64,000 nt of DNA, taken from the NCBI GenBank assembly GCA_019310525.1, contig JAFDEE010000012.1:62001-126000 (forward strand), written 5' to 3'. This document shows positions 9,174 through 17,749 of this stretch, one piece after another; the stretch's first letter is position 1, and the number at the start of each line of letters is the position of its first letter. A program made the position numbers and the translations under genes. This DNA is from Deltaproteobacteria bacterium (GTDB taxonomy: Bacteria > Desulfobacterota > DSM-4660 > Desulfatiglandales > HGW-15). A model generated the notes under the pieces. It was not told the origin of the DNA and did not search any database. It was given only the letters and a program-made list of their open reading frames with translations.

Positions 9174-9980
9174 GTGGTGAAGGAAAAGCTTATCACCCCA
9201 TTCAACGCAGTAGGCGTGGTCACGGCCGCCGGCGCAGGTGTGCGGATGGGGAGTGACCTGGCCAAGCAGTTTTTGGAACTCCAGGGGAAACCCATCCTGA
9301 CCCATACCCTCGAGAAGTTCCAGTCCTGCCCCGACATCCGGGAAATCATCGTAGTGGTTCCCGAGGGAAGCGTGGACTTTTGCCTGGATCAAGTCGTAAA
9401 GCCTTACGGCCTGAGCAAGGTCTCGGAAATCGTTGTGGGGGGCGAGAGGCGGCAGGATTCGGTGCGCATGGGGATCGAGGCCACCCGGGGAGACTTTGAT
9501 CTGGTGGCTGTCCATGACGGCGTCCGTCCCTTCGTTACCCCCGAATTGATATCCCGTATCGTGGCGGCCGCAGCGCAATACGGGGCCGCCACGGCAGGAC
9601 TGCGGGCCAGGGAAACTGTAAAGGAGGTGGACGGGGAGGGATGGGTTATTAGGACCCATGATCGAAGGCGTTTATGGATGATTCAGACTCCCCAGGTCTT
9701 TCGATACCGGGACATTGTTTCGGCCCATCGCCGGGCCCAGCGGGAAGGATGGGAGGACTTGACAGACGACGCCTTGCTCATGGAGCGGATGGGGATTCCC
9801 GTCAAAGTTATCGAAGGATCAGAGGAGAATATCAAGATTACCACTCCGAAAGACTTGCTGCTGGGGAGGTTTTTTGTGGAGGCGGGAACCGGCTTTCCCC
9901 AGGGGGGCATGGGAGACTCCAATGGGCATGCATCTGAGAATCGGTACAAGGGGAAGCAGACTGGCCCTTGCCCAGAGTGA
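9174..9980 (+). CDS. ispD: 2-C-methyl-D-erythritol 4-phosphate cytidylyltransferase
   Basis: This enzyme couples CTP to methylerythritol phosphate in the non-mevalonate isoprenoid pathway. Visible motifs are the nucleotide-binding VTAAGAGVRMG, KQFLELQGKPIL, VHDGVRPFV and the C-terminal KITTPKDL. I chose GTG 9174 (GGTGGAG site eight bases upstream); a GTG at 9111 lies in the terminator loop. The protein runs about 30 residues past the usual end, and the last 59 bases overlap hemC in another frame. This tail (Gly/Asn-rich) is probably a readthrough extension rather than a domain. It begins a block with hemC and cobA-hemD. Confidence 0.92.
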   Translation: MVKEKLITPFNAVGVVTAAGAGVRMGSDLAKQFLELQGKPILTHTLEKFQSCPDIREIIVVVPEGSVDFCLDQVVKPYGLSKVSEIVVGGERRQDSVRMGIEATRGDFDLVAVHDGVRPFVTPELISRIVAAAAQYGAATAGLRARETVKEVDGEGWVIRTHDRRRLWMIQTPQVFRYRDIVSAHRRAQREGWEDLTDDALLMERMGIPVKVIEGSEENIKITTPKDLLLGRFFVEAGTGFPQGGMGDSNGHASENRYKGKQTGPCPE

Positions 9981-10851
9981 ATGGGTGAAGGAACAGATCC
10001 AGCTTCGCCATCCCGACCTCCGGGTATCTCTCGTCAAGATCAAGACCAAGGGCGACAAAATCCTGGATTCCCCCTTAAGCAAGATAGGGGGGAAAGGCCT
10101 CTTTGTGAAGGAAATCGAGGCGGCTCTGCTCCGGGGTGAGGTGGATCTGGCGGTCCATAGCATAAAAGACGTCCCGGCCGACCTGCCGGAAGGGCTCGAT
10201 ATTTCCATTTTCCCGGAAAGGGAAGATCCCCGGGACGTCCTCGTCTCACCGAATTGCCGCACCTTGTCCGATTTGCCCGAAGGAGCCTCGGTGGGGACCG
10301 GGAGCCTGAGACGCGCCGCCCAGATTCTTCATTTGCGGCCCGATCTCCGGATCGTTTCAATAAGGGGTAATGTGGACACCCGCTTGAAGAAACTCCGGGA
10401 GCAAAATTTGGGCGCCCTGGTACTTGCAGCGGCGGGCCTAAGGCGGTTGGGGCTCAAGGAGAACATAATGGAATACCTTGATCCCGAAAAAATCCTTCCG
10501 GCTATCGGACAGGGGGCCCTCGGCCTGGAGCTGCGGCGCGAGGATACCCGGGTTAGGGAACAGGTCGAATTCCTGAACCACCGGGAAACGGAACTCTGTG
10601 TCAGGACGGAAAGGGCCTTTCTGAAGACACTGGGTGGTGGATGCCAGGTGCCCATCGCGGGTTATGCCAGGTACGAAAACGGGAAAATCGAATTAAGCGG
10701 CATGGTGGCGGAATTGGACGGTAGCGGGATCATTCGGGATCGGTTGGACGGTAACGGCTCAGACCCTGAAAAGATCGGAATCACCCTCGCAAAACGGCTC
10801 CTGGCATCGGGGGCTGAGCGGATACTGGCGGAATTAATCCCAGACGAATAA
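9922..10851 (+). CDS. hemC: porphobilinogen deaminase (hydroxymethylbilane synthase)
   Basis: 309 residues, the normal length. It polymerises four porphobilinogens on a dipyrromethane cofactor to make the linear tetrapyrrole. Signatures: RIGTRGSRLALAQ at the N-terminus, KGLFVKEIEAAL, the active-site HSIKDVP, and the cofactor-attachment cysteine in LGGGCQVPIAGYA. ATG 9922 follows a GGGAG site at 9911-9915 and gives the standard N-terminus; it lies inside the end of ispD. The next gene completes uroporphyrinogen III formation and its methylation. Confidence 0.96.
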   Translation: MGMHLRIGTRGSRLALAQSEWVKEQIQLRHPDLRVSLVKIKTKGDKILDSPLSKIGGKGLFVKEIEAALLRGEVDLAVHSIKDVPADLPEGLDISIFPEREDPRDVLVSPNCRTLSDLPEGASVGTGSLRRAAQILHLRPDLRIVSIRGNVDTRLKKLREQNLGALVLAAAGLRRLGLKENIMEYLDPEKILPAIGQGALGLELRREDTRVREQVEFLNHRETELCVRTERAFLKTLGGGCQVPIAGYARYENGKIELSGMVAELDGSGIIRDRLDGNGSDPEKIGITLAKRLLASGAERILAELIPDE

Positions 10852-10930
10852 ATAAGGCTGGCAGACCTATCATGGCGGTATTCCGTTTTTTGAGGATTCA
10901 AGGGGTCGAACAAGTTGGGATGAACTGAGA

Positions 10931-12472
10931 ATGGGAAAAAAAGGAAAGGTCTACCTCGTGGGTGCAGGTCCCGGTGATCCGGGTCTCTTGACCTTGAGGG
11001 CGAAGGAGTGCATCGAAAAGGCGGATGTTCTGGTTTACGACTATCTGGCCAATGAGGTGTTTCTCGAATACGGGCGGCCTGAAGCCGAACGGGTCTATGT
11101 CGGGAAGAGAGGAGGGTGTCATACCCTGAGCCAGGAGGAGATCAACCGACTCATCATCTCAAAGGCCAGGGAAGGCCTCTCCGTTGTAAGGCTTAAAGGG
11201 GGAGATCCCTTTATTTTCGGCCGGGGCGGGGAAGAGGCCCAGGAGCTGGAGAGAGCCGGGGTCCCATTTGAAATCGTCCCGGGAGTGACCTCGGCCATAG
11301 CCGTTCCCGCCTATGCGGGAATTCCACTGACCCACAGGGATTATGTATCCACGGTCGCATTTGTCACCGGACACGAGGATCCAGGAAAGGCCTCCTCGGG
11401 TATTGCATGGGACAAGCTGGCCACCGGGGCCGGAACCCTGGTCGTGCTCATGGGCGTGGGAAACTTGGCACGCATCATCCAAAACATCGTTGCCTGTGGC
11501 AGGTCGCCTGAAACACCGGTGGCAATCATCCAAAAGGGTACTTCCCCTGCCCAGAGGACCGTTGTGGGCACATTGGAGGACATTACGGAAAGGGCCCATC
11601 AGGCGGGTTTGAAACCCCCCGCCGTGATCGTGGTTGGAGAAGTCGTTACCCTGAGGGGGGAACTCAACTGGTTCGAAACCCTCCCCCTCTTCGGCAAGCG
11701 CATTCTGGTGACCCGGGCCCGCAACCAGGCAAGCGATTTCCTGGCGCGCTTGAGGGAGTTGGGGGCCGAATGCATCGAATTCCCTACCATAGAAATCGCC
11801 CCTCCAAAGAGCTGGAGATCACTGGACAGGGCCGTCCGATCCCTGGGAGATTACGACTGGGTGGTATTTACCAGCGTTAACGGCGTCAGGGTTTTCTTTG
11901 AGCGGTTACCCGCCCTTGGTCTTGATGTCAGGGTACTCGGGGGAATCCGGATCGGGGCGATCGGACCGAAGACCGCAAGTGCGCTGGAATCAAGGGGAAT
12001 ACACCCCGACATCGTTCCGGGAGAATACCGGGCGGAAGCCCTGGTGGAGGCCTTTGGAAAGAAGAAGAACACCCGACTTCGGATCCTGCTTCCAAGGGCG
12101 GCCCAGGCCAGGGATGTCTTCCCCAGGGAACTGGAGAAGATGGGCGCGCTCGTGGATGTTGTGGAGGCATACCGAACGGTGAAGCCCCAAACGGAAAAGA
12201 CCCGAGTGATGAAGATGCTGGAGGGAGGGGAGATCCACATGATCACCTTCACCAGCTCATCCACTGTAAAGAATTTTTTAGACATGTTCAGTGAGGATGA
12301 GGTTCAACGGCTCCACCAGTGGATGGAAGGAGTCCATGTGGCCTGTATCGGGCCCATTACGGCTGATACGGCCGGCGCTTTGGGGTTCAAGGTCACCCTG
12401 GTGTCTCATGAATACACGATTGAGGGTCTCACCGAAGCGATCTTGAAATTCTACCGTAGAAATCAAACCTGA
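10931..12472 (+). CDS. cobA-hemD: fused uroporphyrinogen-III C-methyltransferase / uroporphyrinogen-III synthase
   Basis: 513 residues in two domains. Residues about 4-245 are the SAM-dependent SUMT (VYLVGAGPGDPGLLTLRA, RLKGGDPFIFGRGGEE, VPGVTSA), which makes precorrin-2 for sirohaem, cobalamin or haem d1/alternative haem. Residues about 253-505 are HemD, which closes the linear tetrapyrrole. The fusion is common in anaerobes such as Desulfobacterota and clostridia. Lying 79 bases behind hemC it joins consecutive steps of tetrapyrrole synthesis. It converges on the acetyltransferase gene, only 30 bases away. Confidence 0.95.
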   Translation: MGKKGKVYLVGAGPGDPGLLTLRAKECIEKADVLVYDYLANEVFLEYGRPEAERVYVGKRGGCHTLSQEEINRLIISKAREGLSVVRLKGGDPFIFGRGGEEAQELERAGVPFEIVPGVTSAIAVPAYAGIPLTHRDYVSTVAFVTGHEDPGKASSGIAWDKLATGAGTLVVLMGVGNLARIIQNIVACGRSPETPVAIIQKGTSPAQRTVVGTLEDITERAHQAGLKPPAVIVVGEVVTLRGELNWFETLPLFGKRILVTRARNQASDFLARLRELGAECIEFPTIEIAPPKSWRSLDRAVRSLGDYDWVVFTSVNGVRVFFERLPALGLDVRVLGGIRIGAIGPKTASALESRGIHPDIVPGEYRAEALVEAFGKKKNTRLRILLPRAAQARDVFPRELEKMGALVDVVEAYRTVKPQTEKTRVMKMLEGGEIHMITFTSSSTVKNFLDMFSEDEVQRLHQWMEGVHVACIGPITADTAGALGFKVTLVSHEYTIEGLTEAILKFYRRNQT

Positions 12473-12502
12473 TACCGGGAAGAAGATGCCCTTCCTATAA
12501 CC

Positions 12503-13057
12503 CTAACGGGTCCCGATCTCCATCGTCCTTTCACAGGCGTCCATTTCGCAAATCTGAAAACCGAGCTTGCGGTATAGTTTGATGGCGATATAGTTGGTGT
12601 TTGCGACCGTCAACCAGACAGACTCATAGCCCATCCGAGACGCCTCTTCGAGACTTCGGCGGGCCAGAGCCGTCCCAATACCTAGGTTCCTGTAATCCTG
12701 GTGGACGAATATGATGAATTCCGCCGATCTCCCGCCTGGATCGGGAATCAGGGCGGCATGGCCAAGCACCTTTCCCTCCCGACAGGCGAGGAAATTCATG
12801 CCCGTGGTAAAAACATTTTCCACCCAGCTACGGCGGGTTTCAGAATCTTCCGGTGGAAGTCCCTGGGAGGCAGGGCGTGGTGAAAAATCATCGTACATCT
12901 CCATCAGACCGATTATATCCTCCCCCGTCCCGAACTTTAACTCGAAAGGTTCGCCAAATTTATCCCTTGAAACGACACATGGACGGGTGGTGGTTTTCGT
13001 ATCCACACTGATCCCCCTTGGCCGCGGCAAACGGACGAGAGGCAGGGAAAACCGCAA
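12503..13057 (-). CDS. GNAT family N-acetyltransferase
   Basis: Up to 184 residues. The acetyl-CoA binding motif is VHQDYRNLGIGTALARRSLEEA (the Q/RxxGxG/A loop near 120-130), and the C-terminal half has the typical ANTNYIAIKLYRKLGFQ segment. The substrate cannot be told. The first 17 residues are Arg/Pro-rich and unlike the family; a GTG at 13006 behind AAGGGGGAT is an equally good start. No operon partner. Confidence 0.82.
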   Translation of the reverse strand: MRFSLPLVRLPRPRGISVDTKTTTRPCVVSRDKFGEPFELKFGTGEDIIGLMEMYDDFSPRPASQGLPPEDSETRRSWVENVFTTGMNFLACREGKVLGHAALIPDPGGRSAEFIIFVHQDYRNLGIGTALARRSLEEASRMGYESVWLTVANTNYIAIKLYRKLGFQICEMDACERTMEIGTR

Positions 13058-13172
13058 GCCGGGTCGGCAGGTGACTTGTACCTGATGGTTCCTGTTTGAA
13101 TTCTAAGACAGGCCGGATGGGCCGTCAAGCCGTGAAGCCCGAAAAACCCGGAGAGAATGGATCCACAAAAAC

Positions 13173-13202
13173 TTGACACCTTCCCCGCTGCTCTTTTAAC
13201 GT
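13173..13202 (+). promoter_or_regulatory. promoter candidate for dodecin
   Basis: TTGACA (13173-13178) is followed after 17-18 bases by TTAACG/TAACGT. It lies about 90 bases upstream of the dodecin start and faces it. The leader also contains the odd mini-frame at 13214-13231 reported among the findings. Confidence 0.5.
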
Positions 13203-13290
13203 AAAGTAGGATACCATGACGGAAAGGAGGTGAATTTCGATTCCACCACACCCATTTTCAACTTTCATCCCATAGGAAGGGGGACACATC

Positions 13291-13503
13291 ATGGCCGGAA
13301 GCACTTATAAGATCATTGAACTCGTTGGGACGAGCGATACCTCCTGGGAAGAGGCCGCCAAGGTCGCCGTGGAAACCGCCGCTGAAAGTCTCAAAGACTT
13401 AAGGATCGCCGAAGTCACAAAGCTGGACCTGACCATTGAAAACGGAAAGGTCAGAAATTACAGGGCCCGGGTAAACGTTTCATTCAAATACGTGAAAGAT
13501 TAG
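13291..13503 (+). CDS. dodecin (flavin-binding dodecamer)
   Basis: 70 residues, the full family length. The sequence follows the dodecin pattern (YKIIELVGTS, SWEEAA..A, and the C-terminal YRARVNVSFKY). Dodecins form hollow twelve-subunit spheres that store flavins or coenzyme A and protect the cell from light-driven radical chemistry. The residue that stacks on flavin in bacterial forms (Trp in SWEEA) is present. A GGAAGGGGG site precedes the ATG and a terminator follows 12 bases after the stop, so it is probably monocistronic. Confidence 0.93.
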   Translation: MAGSTYKIIELVGTSDTSWEEAAKVAVETAAESLKDLRIAEVTKLDLTIENGKVRNYRARVNVSFKYVKD

Positions 13504-13515
13504 GATCCATAGCTG

Positions 13516-13540
13516 GGACCCGGGGGTTCCGGGTCCTTTT
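13516..13540 (+). terminator. intrinsic terminator after dodecin
   Basis: GGACCCGG (13516-13523) pairs with CCGGGTCC (13529-13536), with a five-base loop and TTTT behind it. It lies immediately after the stop codon. Confidence 0.85.
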
Positions 13541-13559
13541 CCTCTGCCGGAGGTAAGGC

Positions 13560-13691
13560 GAGACCTTTGAAAAACGCCCCCTTTTGCCCAATTGCGGCGT
13601 CAGGCTCAAATTTCAATCCTCAAAATACTAAATGTATTCCTGCGGTTGAAATTTTCGCCTTCCTTGAACTTGAGCATTTTTCAAAGGTCTC
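13560..13691. mobile_element. family-A miniature inverted-repeat element, copy A1 (132 bp)
   Basis: The ends are 18-bp inverted repeats with one mismatch (left GAGACCTTTGAAAAACGC, right GCATTTTTCAAAGGTCTC). It is flanked on both sides by AAGGC (13555-13559 and 13692-13696), as expected for a 5-bp target duplication. The reverse complement matches the element at 62564-62707 nearly base for base. It encodes no protein, so it must be moved in trans, if it still moves. Confidence 0.8.
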
Positions 13692-13723
13692 AAGGCTTTT
13701 TACGCACATCCGAGGAGATTTGA

Positions 13724-14371
13724 ATGGATATCACTAAAAAGAAACTAACGGTTCTCGATCAAATTACCGCCTCGGACAAGGTCCGAAGAAAGATCATCGA
13801 TGCGGCCAGCATCCTTTATGCCAAGAAGGGGTACAGGGCCACTTCCATCGAGGAGATCTCGGAAAAGGCCGGTGTGAGTCTCCCGGTCACCTACCATTAC
13901 GCCCGGAACAAATCGGGCATAATGAGAATGATCATGGAGGATGTTCTCAATATCTTCCGGGAAACCCTCACCAGGGAGATATCGAATATCGAGGACCCCG
14001 AGGAAAAACTTGCGCTTGCGGTCATCATCTATTTTCGGGTTGTGGAACAGCACAACAAGAAGGCACTTTTGATCTACCAAAAATCCAGTTCCCTGGAGAA
14101 ATCGGACAAGACCAAGATAATGGACCTAGAGGTTCAGGTCTCCAAAGTGTTCGGGGAGATCATCCAGGAAGGCATAGACAAAGGAGTATTCAAGGACGTG
14201 GATGTGGACCTGGCGGCTTACAATATCATCATGATGGCCCACATGTGGGTCCTGAAGCATTGGCATTTCAAAAAAAGGCTCACCCATGACCGGTATACGG
14301 ACCTACAGTTGACACAGATCATGAGGGCCCTCTGCAAAAGGGAGACCGACCGGTCCCCCGAAAAGGAATGA
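13724..14371 (+). CDS. TetR/AcrR family transcriptional regulator
   Basis: 215 residues. The N-terminal helix-turn-helix (about 22-66) reads ILYAKKGYRATSIEEISEKAGVS followed by a recognition helix region PVTYHYARNKSGI. The rest is an all-helical ligand domain resembling the regulators of fatty-acid or acyl-CoA genes (TetR_C-like), but the ligand cannot be told. Its start is 32 bases after element A1. No target gene is obvious; rsmG converges from the other side. Confidence 0.88.
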   Translation: MDITKKKLTVLDQITASDKVRRKIIDAASILYAKKGYRATSIEEISEKAGVSLPVTYHYARNKSGIMRMIMEDVLNIFRETLTREISNIEDPEEKLALAVIIYFRVVEQHNKKALLIYQKSSSLEKSDKTKIMDLEVQVSKVFGEIIQEGIDKGVFKDVDVDLAAYNIIMMAHMWVLKHWHFKKRLTHDRYTDLQLTQIMRALCKRETDRSPEKE

Positions 14372-14468
14372 AAGCTGGTTTCAACCTATAAATGGCTTCT
14401 TTTCATCCCGCTTGCAGCGGAACGTCAATCGGCAAATCCCCTTTAAAATGAATTAAGGCACAATTCCT

Positions 14469-15122
14469 TTACCTTTTTTTCAGAAAAACCACCATTCGTT
14501 TCCTCTTCCCCGGGAGCCGATAGGTCCGCTTTTTCGCGATCTTCAGCCCGTATTCCTCCATGACACCCCGGCAGACCTCCAGGTCCTTTTCCCCTGCCGC
14601 TCCCAGAAACCCCACCAGACCCCCTGCCCTGGTAATACGGTGAGCACACAACCCTATGACTCTCCCCAGGTCGGCCACAGCACGTGCCGTCACGATATCG
14701 TAGTGGGGCCTGATAGGGGGCGGGGTTTTATGCCCCATCCTTCCCCGGATAACCCGGAGATCCTTCAGGTTCAAAAGCCTGGAGACATGTTTCAGGAAGC
14801 TGACTTTTTTCGAGTGGGGTTCGAGAAGATCCGTTTGGAGCCTTGGGGAACAAATCTTCAGGGGAATCCCCGGGAGACCGGCGCCGGAGCCCACGTCCAA
14901 CAACGTCCCCTCCTCCGGGAGCCAAGGTAACGGGAGCAAGGAATCCAGAAGGAGTTCGTTGATTACGTCTTCCATCCTGGAGAGGCCTATAAGGTTCACA
15001 CGTTGGTTCCAGTCCCAAAGTTCATCCAGGTAGATCTGAAAGAGATCCAGTTGATCCGGGGTCAATTCGATCCCGAAATCTCTACTCCGGGCTCTCAGCA
15101 GGTCCATTTCCTTCCCTGACAC
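14469..15122 (-). CDS. rsmG: 16S rRNA (guanine527-N7)-methyltransferase
   Basis: 217 residues. The SAM fold starts at LLDVGSGAGLPGIPL (about 74-88) and continues with LLEPHSKKVSFLKHV and TARAVADL, the RsmG hallmarks. It methylates G527 of 16S rRNA. It lies 2 bases behind the LOG-family gene, so both share a transcript; the usual gidA/parA neighbours are not here. Confidence 0.94.
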   Translation of the reverse strand: MSGKEMDLLRARSRDFGIELTPDQLDLFQIYLDELWDWNQRVNLIGLSRMEDVINELLLDSLLPLPWLPEEGTLLDVGSGAGLPGIPLKICSPRLQTDLLEPHSKKVSFLKHVSRLLNLKDLRVIRGRMGHKTPPPIRPHYDIVTARAVADLGRVIGLCAHRITRAGGLVGFLGAAGEKDLEVCRGVMEEYGLKIAKKRTYRLPGKRKRMVVFLKKR

Positions 15123-15124
15123 CT

Positions 15125-15778
15125 CTAAAGAATCACCCTCCTCTTGATGATGCCGACGGCCTCCTCCGGGCTGTCAACGACCCTGAAGATCTCCAGGTCT
15201 GAACGAGATATGGACTTTTCCCTGAGGAGAGTGTCCTTCATCCAGTCAAGTAACCCCTTCCAGTACTTGGTGTCCATGAGGATAACGGGAAAAGGTTTGA
15301 TCCTTTTCGTCTGAATCAAGGTGAGAGATTCGAAAAGCTCATCAAGTGTCCCGAAACCACCCGGCATGATAATATAAGCCACGGCATACTTGACGAACAT
15401 CACCTTCCTAATGAAGAAATACTTGAAGTCCAGCCTTAGATTCGCGTACTTGTTCGGCCGCTGCTCATTCGGAAGATGGATATGGAGCCCTACGGACTTC
15501 CCACCCGCCTCCGCCGCACCCTTGTTGGCCGCCTCCATGATGCCGGGCCCTCCCCCCGAAATGACATTGAACCCGCTCTCGACCAGGAGCCTGGCCACCT
15601 TTTCGGTAACCTTATAGATGCGGCGGTTTGGGTGTACCCGAGCCGACCCGAAGATGGTAACGGCCGGATGTACATCGGGCAGGACATCGAAGCCCTCTAC
15701 AAATTCAGCTATGATATTAAACATCCGCCAGGTCTCGTCCCTGGTCAACTCATCCACAACATACTGATTCTCTCGCAT
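15125..15778 (-). CDS. LOG family protein (TIGR00730-type Rossmann nucleotide hydrolase)
   Basis: 217 residues. The motifs SGGGPGIMEAANKGA and PGGFGTLDELFE define the LOG (lonely guy / lysine-decarboxylase-like) family, whose characterised members release free cytokinin bases or hydrolyse nucleoside monophosphates. The frame is open to 15877, but I place the start at 15778, where GGGAGAA precedes an ATG and the homologous region begins. It is transcribed just ahead of rsmG. Confidence 0.9.
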   Translation of the reverse strand: MRENQYVVDELTRDETWRMFNIIAEFVEGFDVLPDVHPAVTIFGSARVHPNRRIYKVTEKVARLLVESGFNVISGGGPGIMEAANKGAAEAGGKSVGLHIHLPNEQRPNKYANLRLDFKYFFIRKVMFVKYAVAYIIMPGGFGTLDELFESLTLIQTKRIKPFPVILMDTKYWKGLLDWMKDTLLREKSISRSDLEIFRVVDSPEEAVGIIKRRVIL

Positions 15779-16123
15779 GATAGTTCTCCCGTCTTGACCC
15801 CAAAAATATGCTTTTTTGAAAAAACAACCAAAACATTTTTGATCAAAATAATTTACCGCTTCAAGCAGAGACCGCAAAGGAACCTTGCCTTGGAATCAAA
15901 TGGTATATACGAATATCTCCCTGATTCTATGGTCTCCAAAAACCCCTGCAAGATCCAGTCCTGCCAAAAACCGATCAGATCAGGATATCCCCGAAGATTA
16001 TCCCTTCAAAAAAAGGAAAAAAGTGCTTGACAAAACGGAATATCCGGTTAGTCTAGCATCCCTGTTATTCGCGCGGCACCCATTTTTGAGGGCCGCTTTT
16101 ATTATGCAGAAAGGAGATAATAA
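15779..16123. other. intergenic region between LOG gene and small Cys-rich gene
   Basis: A/T-rich divergent control region. On the plus strand TTGACA at 16027-16032 is followed after 16 bases by TAGTCT, a possible promoter for the small gene at 16124. I see no convincing gene. Confidence 0.4.
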
Positions 16124-16282
16124 GTGATTCATCGTTGTAAGCATGGACTGATCGAGGAACAATGCAGTTATTGCAGGAATATGGCCAAGAGAAGACAACT
16201 ACGTAAAAACACTTCTGAAATCGAGGAGGCCCCCGAAAGGAACAGGAAGCAAGCGGACAAGCTGAAAAGCTCGGGGAGCTGA
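16124..16282 (+). CDS. small Cys-rich protein with CKHGL...CxYC motif
   Basis: A 52-residue frame starting at GTG with AAGGAG seven bases upstream. The N-terminus reads (M)IHRCKHGLIEEQCSYCRN: one Cys, then His-Gly, then a CxxC pair, which looks like a small zinc-binding site. The rest is a highly basic and acidic helix. A second, decayed copy with the same first ten residues lies at 23636-23683, and conservation of these residues between the copies supports translation. Similar short CxHG...CxxC proteins exist in other bacteria, but I know no function. Confidence 0.55.
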   Translation: MIHRCKHGLIEEQCSYCRNMAKRRQLRKNTSEIEEAPERNRKQADKLKSSGS

Positions 16283-16340
16283 CTCATTCCCTTCCCGCTA
16301 CAAAAACCGTTCGCATGAAATCCCCGATTATTCAAGATCC

Positions 16341-16391
16341 AACAGGCTGTTGAAAAACATTGCAAGCGCAGTGGTTTTTCAACAGCCTGTT
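16341..16391. repeat. perfect 18-bp inverted repeat (hairpin)
   Basis: AACAGGCTGTTGAAAAAC (16341-16358) and its exact complement GTTTTTCAACAGCCTGTT (16374-16391) flank a 15-base loop. It follows the small Cys-rich gene by 58 bases. There is no T tail in the strict sense, so it may be a terminator-like mRNA end, or a repeat: a related AACAGGCTGTTAACAGCTTGTTAA word occurs beside the element at 58059-58231. Confidence 0.75.
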
Positions 16392-16983
16392 AAGGCGAAT
16401 TCAACCTTCGGGGACCAAAGGAGCCTTATTACGTATTTCCCTAAAGGTCCCCTGTGATATCTCCACTCGCCTCTTCTGCCCGTCCCTGCCCCATATCACC
16501 AAAATCCTCATCCTTGCTGCAAGGTCCACGTTTAGATAAAGTTGCCAACAGACGAAAAAAAACATATTATCTTGATTTCATAATTCATCCCGAAAACGCT
16601 TTAGACCACATTGGACATTTCGAGACCCAAGGAACCCTTTTTGAGAAAAACTGAAATGAGAGTCGGTATCAGTGTATCCGAAAACCCTGATGCGGGAATT
16701 TCCGGACAGGAAGCGATTTGATCTTTCCTCTGGTGGCGGGAACGTCCAAGATCCCGACCTTACCCTCGCCTTCCTCCATGGTTAAAATGGCGAGTAAAGC
16801 CCTTTCCGGGGGCTCCAATCCAGGCGGGCCGCAATATTAGGTATCATCAGGGACCACACTCACATTTTTCTTACCGGCTATCACAGACCGCAGCCAGAGC
16901 TGCGATCCGGCCACGTGAAAATCCTTTACAACAACCGGGATGATAAATCCATCCCCACTTCCAAGAAAAGGAGATGCCAAGAC
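16392..16983. other. intergenic region, possible gene remnant on the minus strand
   Basis: No convincing gene. On the minus strand from about 16840 down to 16669 a frame without a good start has protein-like content (ERALLAILTMEEGEGKVGI...), which may be the remains of a broken gene, but I cannot name it. The remaining sequence shows no strong hairpin or promoter except the ribosome-binding site of the next gene. Confidence 0.3.
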
Positions 16984-17490
16984 ATGAAAAAGCTGGATTA
17001 CATGGCCGTAGCCGAGAGAATCATGAAACAGATCAAGAGGGGTGCCTTTCTGACCGTCAAGGCCGGTGACGCCCTGAACACCATGACCATAGGATGGGCC
17101 GCTGTCGGGTTCGTGTGGAACAAACCCGTGTTCATGGTGGCGGTGAGGGACTCCCGCCATACCTTCGGGATCATAGAGAAGGCCGAAGATTTTACCGTTA
17201 CGGTACCCACGGCAGACATGAAAGACGCCCTCATGTACTGCGGCACGAAATCGGGAAGGGATGTGGACAAGTTCCGGGAATGTAACCTCAAGACCAGAGA
17301 CGGCCGCACGACATCCTCTCCTATCATAGACATCCCTGGGATCCAGTTCGAGTGCAGGATCGTTTTCAAGGCGCCCATGGATCCCAAATACCTGGCAAAG
17401 GAATACGACGAAAGGCTCTATCCCGAGAAAGACTACCATACGTTATACTTCGGCGAGATCCTGGACTGCTACGAAACAACGTACGGTTAG
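16984..17490 (+). CDS. flavin reductase-like FMN-binding protein
   Basis: 168 residues. The pattern GAFLTVKAGDALNTMTIGWAAVGFVWNKPVFMVAVR matches the flavin reductase-like split-barrel family, with FMN bound by the TIGWA region, and HTFGIIEKAEDFTVTVP follows. In anaerobes such proteins are FMN-binding reductases or flavoredoxins. I start it at ATG 16984, behind AAAGGAGA; the frame continues 23 codons upstream but without a site. It stands alone. Confidence 0.85.
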   Translation: MKKLDYMAVAERIMKQIKRGAFLTVKAGDALNTMTIGWAAVGFVWNKPVFMVAVRDSRHTFGIIEKAEDFTVTVPTADMKDALMYCGTKSGRDVDKFRECNLKTRDGRTTSSPIIDIPGIQFECRIVFKAPMDPKYLAKEYDERLYPEKDYHTLYFGEILDCYETTYG

Positions 17491-17749
17491 AATCCAAAGA
17501 AAAAATCCCTGGGAAATCGGACCGTAAATTTCGGTTTATGCCCCAGGGTAATCCGGGCCCGGAACGGTCGATCGAGCACTGAAACCGGTCGGAGGTAGGC
17601 CAGCCTCCATTACGGAGTGGAAACCTTTGGTCCCTCGAATCATTTCAGACAAAAAATTCAAGTCTCCACCTGAAGGCCGGCCAGGCGGCAGCAACCAAGG
17701 ATTTTCCCCCATTCCTTGAAGAAGCCAATAAAAATTTCAGGGGAATACC

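Noticed and set aside
16454-16654. 66-codon plus-strand frame in the 16.4-16.9 kb gap
   Set aside because: Composition is Ser/Pro-rich and irregular, with no ribosome-binding site and no motif.
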